Positions 57,570 to 64,000 of a stretch of DNA of 64,000 nucleotides are shown here, in pieces. Under the pieces are notes generated by a model. It did no database searches. It was not told the DNA's origin and worked only from the letters and a program-made list of their open reading frames with translations. Position numbers and translations under genes: made by a program. Source of the stretch: Terfezia claveryi (Eukaryota > Ascomycota > Pezizomycetes > Pezizales > Pezizaceae); the NCBI GenBank assembly GCA_015179025.1, contig WHUX01000226.1:18636-82635 (forward strand), written 5' to 3'. Position 1 is the stretch's first letter. Each line of letters starts with the position of its first letter.

Positions 57570-58187
57570 TTACTTCCTTCGCTCTGCCATATTGGTTTCC
57601 ATACGTCCTAAGATTTGATGCATTGTTAATACATTAGCATTAACGTGAATATCCTTAGTATTTCCTTGACTCATGATTCTATCTTGTTCTTGTTGGATGA
57701 GAGCTCGGGTCTCATCTCTGGTTCGTGGTCCTTGTTTTCCTTTAGTCCTTCGACGTCTCTTGAATGTATCTTCCATGCTTCCGGTCGTCCAGAAGTCTTG
57801 AAGAATTTCGGTGGTGATATCCTTGGCGTTTACCCAGGAATCATATTTAGGAGTGTATCCTAGCCATCTGACCTTATATTGTCTTTCTCCAGTTTGAGGA
57901 GCTGTTCTGAATTCTAATACCTTTTCACCTTCATAACGATCTTCTTGAATTGGTCCTGGTTCCTGAGATTGTCTATGAGGGAACTGGGTAGGATCGTTTT
58001 TATAGTAGGGTTTAAGTTTGCTGATATGAAAAGTATTATATATGAGGTGGAGGTCAGGTTGACTAGATAGGTCTAGGCTATAGTTATTACGTTTCCGATT
58101 ACTAGAAATAATGGGAAATGGGCCTAGCCATTTTGGTTTGAGCTTGGGTGAGACATTTGATAGGTTGATATTTTCTGAAGAAAGCAT
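57570..58187 (-). pseudogene. GyB-6 integrase C-terminus, chromodomain and tail
   Basis: 205 codons are open. First comes the integrase C-terminal GPY-like region (LKPKWLGPFPIISSNRKRNN...DLHLIYNTFHISKLKPY). The chromodomain follows (YEGEKVLEFRTAPQTGERQY, KVRWLGYTPKYDSWVNAKDI), then a basic tail (FKRRRRTKGKQGPRTRDETR). The domain order identifies a chromovirus. It is in the same frame as all upstream pol pieces of this element and carries no stop itself. Confidence 0.9.
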
Positions 58188-58226
58188 AACTTGTTGTCCG
58201 ACTGAAAATTTGGCTATATTGGGTAG

Positions 58227-59189
58227 TCATTTGTTCGCTTGAGATGCTTGAGTCTTCTTGGCGTCATATAGGTTTTTAGACGTTACCTCATGACGTTCGT
58301 TTGCTGGTACATATGCATTAATAGGGTATGGAAGTATCGATACGCCAAGATGTGCATTAAATCCAAATAGTGTAGAAAAGGGACTATTCTGTCTAGCGGC
58401 GTTATACCTAGAGTTAAGTTTCAACTGTATCTCTGGTAGTTTCTGTAGCCAATCAAATCCTTCGATTTTACAGGCTCTTGCTACTTGTAGAATTTCTTTG
58501 TTCACAATTTCTGATTGTCCGTCTGCACATGGATGATATGCGGTGGACGGTTCCAACTTGATTCCTTTATTCCTAGCCCAATCTTGAAAGTGCGTTGACA
58601 TAAAAAGAGTGTCGCAGTCAAAAACAATACAGAAAGGGTATTCCATAGTCGGGACTACATGAGTATCAAAGGTAGCAGTACATTGTTCTGCTGTGAAATT
58701 ATCTGCGACAGGAATAAGAAATTTGAATCCTGATTGTCTATCAACAATCGTCCAAAGTCATAAAATACAAACTACATGATCTTCTTCAACAGGAATATTC
58801 GGGTACAAAATTGAACACTTAGTAAACACAGGTGCTACTTTAAGAAAATCCATCGATATGTCAGTCCATAGCCTGCTTGGTACATGTAATGGGGTTACGA
58901 GTCCAAGTGGCGCCTTGTTGGAATACTTTGTCCGTTGACAAGTATCACAACTTCTGATATAGTCCTTAGTTGGTTCTGCAAAGGACTGGCAATCATATCG
59001 GTCAGTAAGATATTTCATCGTTTTTTCAATGCCACCATGAGCGGTTGCTTCATGTGCGTCTTTAATAACCAATTCGAGATAGTTCTTACCTTCAATGTTA
59101 AAGGTAGAGGGCAAGACTAGTCTCCATTGTCCTTGTCGGTTCTTGACATACAAAAATCCGTCTTTTCTTCTATGATCCTTACGATTCAC
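58227..59189 (-). pseudogene. GyB-6 integrase zinc-binding and catalytic core
   Basis: 59189-58758 holds the HHCC domain (HEATAHGGIEKTMKYL...SCDTCQRTK) and the start of the core (LWTDISMDFLKVAPVF, first catalytic Asp). 58646-58227 holds the rest: IVFDCDTLFMSTHFQDWARN, where the second catalytic Asp region reads F-D-C-D, and AYHPCADGQSEIVNKEILQV with the catalytic Glu. Stops lie at about 58755 and 58225. No frameshift separates the pieces. Confidence 0.88.
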
Positions 59190-59210
59190 AAAGGTATCAT
59201 AATAGTTCTT

Positions 59211-60575
59211 CTAGATAGGACATACTCTCATGCATGATTGATATGCGGCTTTCATACCTGTTCCTTGGTCAAGCCAGTGTGTGATGAAGTAGTCCTTGTC
59301 GTCTTCAAATCCGTCGCTGATGTGCTTCTCTTCAATGAGCTTGTTGAGGGTCGGTTCGATCCTTGTGTTGAAGTCATTGATGGTGGGTTTCTTCTCCTTA
59401 CATGTAGAAGCATTATGTCCTGAGAACTTACAGAAATCACAACGCTGTCTGGAGGTCTTGGTGTCTTGAATGAAAGAGGGTAGATCTTTGTCAATGGCTA
59501 CTCGCTTTTTAGAACGAGTGGTGATGGCGGCAGTGTTGATTGGAATTGCGTTACTGCTGCTAGCAGTTGCAGCTGGTTGTTGAGGTGCATTCCATGGTTG
59601 TTGTGGGGTAACAGGAGTATTCATGATCTCCTGTTCCATTTGTCGGTTAGTCATCTGTTCGGTAGGGTTATTGAACTGAATGCTGGGTTGGAGAGTGGGT
59701 TGTATTGGCTTGTTGGCAATCCATCTTTTTGCCCATTCTCCGATTTCCTGGATAGCTTCTTCACGGCTGAGAGCTGGTGGAGGTGGATAAGCTGGCGTTT
59801 ATTGTACTGGTGCTAGTTCCTTTTGAGGCTCATTTGCGGCTAGGATATGCGCAATACGAGTCGTAAGGAATTCCTTCTCCTTCTTAAGAACTGAGGCTGT
59901 CAAGTCACAGTTCAAACTGCCATGTCCGTGGTGGTTGCAAATTGCACATGTTTTGACGGTGAATATGTGGTTGTTCATGGCGTAGGAGCTGCCATGAACT
60001 GGAAAGTAAAAATCACGGCAAAAGGACCAGTGCATCCTTTTGTGTTGTTGCCAATTGCTATAAGCCAGGTTGATAGCAATTTCTTTCGCTTCTTCAGGAG
60101 CGAGGGTATTTTGTTGTATGCTTTCAGAAGATGGAGGCCTTTATCTTAGTCCAAGAACTGTTAAGGGTTTGTTCTTGTTTATATTGGGTACACGATCATA
60201 CCCGCTGAAAACTTCTTCTGGTATGGTGGATAGAGTCTCATCGTCTGAGGACTCTTCTTCCTTTATCATGTCATATTCGCTTTCTTTATCCTGGATGCCT
60301 TCGAAGTATGGACAAAAGATATGGTGTCCAAGTTCTTCGGCTCTTCCACGACATTTGTTGAAGTCGCAGTCGACATGCTTGAAATTCATAGCTCTGCGAG
60401 AAACCATATTGTTCTTAGTAGAGGTTTCTGGTGAGTGGAAAGTTCTTAAAGCGTTGGTAGAGATGTTGCGGTTGTAGGTATGGTTAGGAGGATCGATGCT
60501 GTTGGAAATATAATCGTCCTCGGTGGTGGGAGTGTTCAAGTATTTATGCTTTCTCGATAAAGCGTCTGCTATCAA
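59211..60575 (-). pseudogene. GyB-6 zinc-knuckle insert between RNase H and integrase
   Basis: About 455 codons lie between the RNase H end (IADALSRK, 60575-60552) and the integrase HHCC domain, all in the pol frame with only three stops. Motifs in order: CDFNKCRGRAEELGHHIFC (60383-60330 region), HWSFCRDFYFPVHG near 60020, CAICNHHGHGSLNC near 59945, a Pro/Gln-rich linker with MTNRQMEQEI (59654), and CDFCKFSGHNASTC near 59430. Two are exact C-X2-C-X4-H-X4-C knuckles. Acidic stretches (KEEESSDDETLS) and ITTRSKKRVAIDKDLPSFI separate them. GyD-3 has a homologous insert. Nucleic-acid or nucleocapsid-like function is inferred. Confidence 0.75.
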
Positions 60576-60825
60576 ATTTTCCTAGCCTGCGGTATACTGT
60601 ATGTCTGTATCAAATTCCATTAGGTAATCTTGCCATCGCCTCAATTTTTGACTTGCAGGCGTTTGAGTATGGAAGGTTACTAATGGTTTGTAGTCTGTAA
60701 GGATAGTGAACTTGTGACCTCTCAATTGTGCTTCAAAAAATTTCAATGAGTCAATAATCGCTAATAATTCCTTCTAAAAGGTAGGATAATTGAGTTGTGC
60801 TGGATTAAATTTTCTAGAGTGGAAG
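60576..60825 (-). pseudogene. GyB-6 RNase H C-terminus
   Basis: Minus-strand translation gives VTFHTQTPASQKLRRWQDYL, EFDTDIQYTAG, a TAG stop (probably a former CAG), then ENLIADALSRK. The (N)ADALSR motif is the usual end of gypsy RNase H. GyC-3 cuts it at 60825/60826. Confidence 0.85.
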
Positions 60826-61385
60826 TGTCACAACCGTCCTTTCCTAGCCAGGTTTGAGAGTCGGACGGAATCCCGTCCGACTCTCATTATTGTTGATTGA
60901 TATCATTGTTATCTCTGTTCCCGAGATAAGGGGTCTCGGGAACCTTATTCCTTCCGGTGGCCTTGGCCAGGAAGGAAGCCTGTATATATAGCTTGCTTTC
61001 TACGCCCTCTTGTTGGATCCCCATCCAACGTCTTGTATATCCAATACAGGGCCTTGCTTCTCTCCACGTTGGTGCATCTCCCTTGTGCACCTCCTTGTCT
61101 CGCCTCGACTCTGCAGCCCTGCTGCCCACCCCGCGAACCTCCTGTCCTTGCCTTGCCTCGCCTTGTCTCTGCAGCGTAGCTGCCTCCCCTGACCCTGACA
61201 CACGCGGCAACTGCCTCCGCGTGTCTCGTGCCCCTTGCCCACTGTCTCTCTTGCCTCTTGCCCTTGTCTCCCACCTCAGCCTTCCCCTAGTCACACACGT
61301 AGCGTTCCTACATGTGTCTTGCTCTAGCCTCTGCCTTCTCCCCGGCGTACCCCTTGGTCGCCTTGTTCCCAGAGCCCACGTTACA
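60826..61385 (+). repeat. GyC-3 5' LTR (560 bp)
   Basis: TGTCACAACCGTCC...CCCACGTTACA. It is 63 bp longer than the GyC-2 LTR because of a partial duplication around 61095-61185: CTCTGCAGC.C.GCTGCC occurs twice, with CTTGTCTCGCC-like words around it. TATATATA is near 60983, and ATCCAACGT at 61023-61031. ORFs crossing the LTR are not genes. Confidence 0.92.
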
Positions 61386-61387
61386 CT

Positions 61388-61396
61388 ACGTTGGAT
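61388..61396 (+). other. GyC-3 probable self-priming primer-binding site
   Basis: ACGTTGGAT starts 2 nt after the LTR and is exactly complementary to ATCCAACGT at 61023-61031, about 40 bp downstream of the TATA element. The arrangement is the same as in GyC-2. Confidence 0.55.
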
Positions 61397-61420
61397 CACT
61401 CTGATCAACCGGTACGCCCA

Positions 61421-62641
61421 ATGGCTGCCCAAGACACCACCCCCGCGCTCGCAGCCAGATTTCGAGCCTGGCAAGCTCTACCCATTCCCATGAACCAGGA
61501 CGATTTCGGCAGCTATCGTCAGACCATTATCGATATATACCTGGCGGCAGATGCCTTAGGCCAACGACTGGAATTAGCCATACATGAAGGCCAACAAAAA
61601 CAGACCAGAACCAATGACGAGGTCACGATACTCACCGAAGACCTCCTATCCTGCCAGGCTGACCTCGCAACCGCCCAGAACGACTTGATCAATGAAAGAA
61701 GGACCATCCAGAGCCTGAATAGAGCCCTGGACACAATCCAAGCAGCCCCAGCACCCCAAGCACTACAGGCACCCAAGACCCAGGATCTCCCTACCCCGCC
61801 AAAGTTCAATGGCGACAGGACTCGCCTGAAAGCCTGGAAAAATTCCATCAAAATCAAACTAACTGGGGATGCTGCAAAATTCCCTACCGTTCAGCACCGA
61901 TTAGCTTATGTATACGGCCTATTGGAGGGCAGAGCTTTGGACCAGGTCCAACCCTATGTGCTCGATGACCGCTTCAACCTCCTTGATGTTACTGCTCTGC
62001 TCACAATCCTCGACCGTGCCTTCGGAGACCCAGACCCCGTGGGTACAGCAACTCGCGCTCTCCGAGCACTAAAACAGAAGGGCCATGACCTCTCAACATA
62101 CGTGGCAGAATTCTCAAGGTTGGCAGCGGAGGTGGAGTGGAACGATCGGGTGAAGCTGGAACAGTTCGAGGAAGGCCTCAATATTGAGCTCAAACAGGCC
62201 CTCCTCCAATCTCCAGATGTTAAAACCCTGGATGAATTCATTGATCAGGCATCCAAGATGGAGCAAAAGATGGCTAGGTTGAGAGTCCAGGTCAGCGCCC
62301 CCAGTACCTATCGGCCTCCTGTTAGAGCCCAGCACCTCCAGCAACAAACTCGACCCCAGAACCCTAGCCCTCAAATGCAAGCTACAGCCAATAAGCCAGC
62401 CCACCCATCCCTGGTGGCGGGCGGCACCACCCCCATGGATTTATCATCAGGAAGGCCCCGCCTGACACAAGAAGAGAGGGAACGTCACCGCAACAATGGG
62501 TTGTACATTGCCTGTGGGAAAGGGGACCACTTTATTGCGGCATGTCCCCTCCGAAAAAACCGCTCCCTGGCCGCTCATGCCATCTCGGAAGCCCGGATCG
62601 AGGAGGTTAACGAGGCGGGAAAAGCCCTGTCCCTTGCCTAG
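61421..62641 (+). CDS. gag: GyC-3 gag polyprotein
   Basis: An intact 406-codon frame runs from ATG 61421 (MAAQDTTPALAARFRAWQAL) to TAG 62639-62641. The open frame extends 10 codons further upstream without an ATG, so 61421 is chosen. It encodes the structural protein of the virus-like particle: a coiled-coil-prone N-terminal half (about 40-110), a retrotransposon gag core (about 120-270: PPKFNGDRTRLKAWKNSIKI, FGDPDPVGTATRALRALKQK, AAEVEWNDRVKLEQFEEGLN), and a Pro/Gln-rich linker. It ends with a C-terminal zinc knuckle in which the first ligand is Tyr (YIACGKGDHFIAAC, codon at 62504-62506) where GyC-2 has Cys. This may impair RNA packaging. Pol follows in the -1 frame. Confidence 0.92.
   Translation: MAAQDTTPALAARFRAWQALPIPMNQDDFGSYRQTIIDIYLAADALGQRLELAIHEGQQKQTRTNDEVTILTEDLLSCQADLATAQNDLINERRTIQSLNRALDTIQAAPAPQALQAPKTQDLPTPPKFNGDRTRLKAWKNSIKIKLTGDAAKFPTVQHRLAYVYGLLEGRALDQVQPYVLDDRFNLLDVTALLTILDRAFGDPDPVGTATRALRALKQKGHDLSTYVAEFSRLAAEVEWNDRVKLEQFEEGLNIELKQALLQSPDVKTLDEFIDQASKMEQKMARLRVQVSAPSTYRPPVRAQHLQQQTRPQNPSPQMQATANKPAHPSLVAGGTTPMDLSSGRPRLTQEERERHRNNGLYIACGKGDHFIAACPLRKNRSLAAHAISEARIEEVNEAGKALSLA
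62617..62623 (+). promoter_or_regulatory. Candidate -1 ribosomal frameshift heptamer
   Basis: GGGAAAA is read by gag as (gc)G GGA AAA, fitting the X XXY YYZ slippery pattern, six codons before the gag stop. Pol is open in exactly the -1 frame from here. GyC-2 keeps the same heptamer in the same phase at 50524-50530. Confidence 0.65.
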
Positions 62642-64000
62642 TCACTGACACTAGCAAGGGACCTGCCCCAGGCCATTTGTCTTTGTCTGAATTTTCTGTG
62701 TATTCCGCTTCTTCTGTTGTTGACGAATCTAGCTTGTTCAGCGAGTATTTTGTTGTATCTATCTCTCTCAATATCAATGATAGAACGATTACCACGTCAG
62801 CCCTTATAGATTGCGGAGCCTCAGGAATTGCATTCGTTGACCAGGCCTTTGTCAGTAAATTCGCTATACCCACGTCCAAGCTCAAAACCCCGCACGTTCT
62901 AGATGTTATCGACGGTCGACCCATCTCCTCCGGGGATATCACCGATATTGCGTGCGTGCCTGCCCTGGTCGGGGATCACTCCGAGGCAAACCTCCTAATG
63001 TTCGTGACAAAGCTCAAATACCCGATTGTCCTTGGAATCCCCTGGCTTAGAATGCATGATGTATCGGTCAGCTTCGGCTCCTATACCCTGCAGTTCAACA
63101 GCCAATATTGCAAAAAGCACTGCGGGAATCCAAAGGCCACCATCACTGGGTTGTGTGCCTTGCCCACCCCGATAATCTACCCGACCCAGGTGGTGCACCT
63201 GCCTGCGCACCTCGATGCCAATTCCCCTGTTCCCCCCGCTTTTCCCCCTGTGCCCCCGATTTCCCCTGTGCCCCCGGTTTCCCCTGTGCCCCCGGTTCTC
63301 CTTGTCCCCTCTGTGCCCCCGGGTCCTCAAAAACCTCTGAATGTTAGCTTCATTGGGGCAGGGGCTTTCGCTTACCTCACCAGGAGGCACAAGCTGAAGG
63401 CTCATGCCCTATCTATATACGAGGTTAACCTGGAAATCAACAAGATGCGGCCTAAGGAGGAGTGGAAGGCTATGGTCCCGGATGAATATCACGAGTTTAT
63501 TGATCTGTTCTCGGAAAAAGCCGCGGAGAAGCTGGCGCCTCACCGGCCATATGACCACACGATTCCGCTGATAGAGGGTATGACCCCCCCCTATGGGCCC
63601 CTCTATGGAATGTCCCGGGTAGAGCTGGAAGCCCTAAAAAAGTACTTGGAGGAAAACCTCAACAAGAGCTTTATTCGCCATAGCTCCTCCCCAGCGGGTG
63701 CCCCTGTGCTGTTCGTGAAGAAGTCGGACGGCTCTCTTCGGTTGTGCGTTGATTATCGTGGCCTGAACGAGATAACGGTCAAGAACAGGTATCTCCTACC
63801 TCTGATCCAGGAAACATTAGCCAGGCTCTCCAAAGCAAAATGGTTCACCAAACTGGATTTAAGAGGGGCTTACAACCTGGTACGGATCGCCGAGGGGGAG
63901 GAGTGGAAAACTGCCTTCCGGATGCGATATGGCCATTTTGAGTATAATGTGATGCCTTTCGGCTTAACCAACGCCCCCGCCTCTTTTCAGCACTTATTCA
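62620..64000 (+). CDS. pol: GyC-3 pol (protease and RT, runs off the window)
   Basis: Expressed as a gag-pol fusion by -1 frameshifting (inferred). No stop occurs from 62620 to 64000. Aspartic protease: TSALIDCGASGIAFVDQAFV near 62800, with D-C-G in place of D-S/T-G, and VLGIPWLRMHDVSVSFGS near 63030. A Pro-Val repeat linker follows (PPVPPISPVPPVSPVPPV, 63240-63310). The RT N-terminus has [79 protein letters not shown] and FGLTNAPASFQHL at the window edge. Conserved RT blocks are all intact; the YLDD box, RNase H, integrase and chromodomain should follow outside. Confidence 0.93.

Larger units (their letters stand above)
56822..60825 (-). mobile_element. GyB-6: 3' half of a gypsy element, cut by GyC-3
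   Basis: On the minus strand, RNase H (60825) to the chromodomain and tail (57570) is followed by a polypurine tract (TGTGGGGAAG, 57542-57551) and the 3' LTR (57541-56822). It is inserted, inverted, into GyB-5 at 56821/56822. GyC-3 interrupts it at 60826, so its 5' part lies beyond the window. Confidence 0.9.
60826..64000 (+). mobile_element. GyC-3: near-intact chromodomain gypsy element (5' part)
   Basis: 5' LTR 60826-61385, primer site, intact gag, frameshift heptamer and an unbroken pol frame through protease and most of the RT fingers/palm to the window end. There are no stops in about 460 pol codons. Compared with GyC-1 and GyC-2 it is GC-rich and undamaged, so it is the youngest insertion here and may be active, judged only on this half. 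It is inserted in GyB-6; the left target copy would be GGAAG (60821-60825). Confidence 0.9.

Noticed and set aside
60887..61493. Long Arg-rich and Pro-rich ORFs on both strands around the GyC-3 LTR
   Set aside because: They cross the LTR boundary and arise from GC-rich CCTTG/CTCGCC repeats; frames are not kept in GyC-2.

Overview
The window appears to be one continuous nest of transposable elements from a filamentous fungus, most likely an ascomycete (Pezizomycotina). The evidence is spliceosomal introns, chromodomain Ty3/gypsy elements, Copia elements, Plavaka-type DNA transposons, and RIP-like decay: many C-to-T/G-to-A changes, TAG/TAA stops replacing CAG, CAA and TGG codons, and long AT-rich stretches beside nearly intact copies. 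I find no convincing host gene, rRNA or intact tRNA. Family names used here are local labels: Cop (Copia), GyB, GyC and GyD (chromodomain gypsy), E (an LTR known only as a solo copy), Plv (Plavaka-like), FB-1 (fold-back element) and MITE-1.

Left nest (1-11.7 kb). Cop-1 (its 3' end, 1-1089) lies next to or inside Plv-1 (coding about 2.2-5.35 kb, right end 5974). Plv-1 sits in the gag of GyB-1 (minus strand, 5977-7802). GyB-1 sits in the integrase of GyB-2 (plus strand, 7803-11450). The 3' LTR of GyB-2 is split by FB-1 (9188-11412), and GyB-2 itself sits in an older minus-strand integrase remnant, GyB-3 (11451 onward). Each host element has its other half outside the window.

Middle (12-31.5 kb). 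GyC-1 (minus strand, 12099-24188, target duplication ATTAC/ATTGC) is interrupted by a complete but decayed Copia element, Cop-2 (13153-18991, target duplication GGTAT/GGCAT, two 639-bp LTRs). Then come a solo LTR (GyD-1), a heavily decayed Plavaka element on the minus strand (Plv-2, about 26.35-30.28 kb) split by another solo LTR (GyD-2), and a 248-bp TA-flanked MITE with the same terminal motif as FB-1 and Plv-1.

Right (31.5-64 kb). GyD-3 (minus strand, 31517-41542, target duplication ATTAG) is complete with both LTRs and carries a solo GyB LTR in its leader. About 4.4 kb of decayed, unrecognised coding-like sequence follows. GyD-4 (minus strand, from 45946) hosts GyB-5 (plus strand), whose 5' LTR holds solo LTR E, whose leader holds GyC-2 (48837-54462), and which is later cut by GyB-6 (minus strand, 56822-60825). 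GyB-6 is in turn cut by GyC-3 (from 60826), the least damaged element, with an intact gag and an open pol frame to the window end.

Points of interest: an apparent -1 frameshift heptamer in GyC; a probable self-priming (Tf1-like) primer site in GyC; a half-tRNA initiator-Met primer site in Cop-2; zinc-knuckle-rich inserts between RNase H and integrase in both GyB and GyD; an antisense ORF in the leader of both families; LTR promoter repeats carrying TGACTCA whose copy number explains GyB LTR length; and a 2.2-kb fold-back element that is nearly all palindrome.
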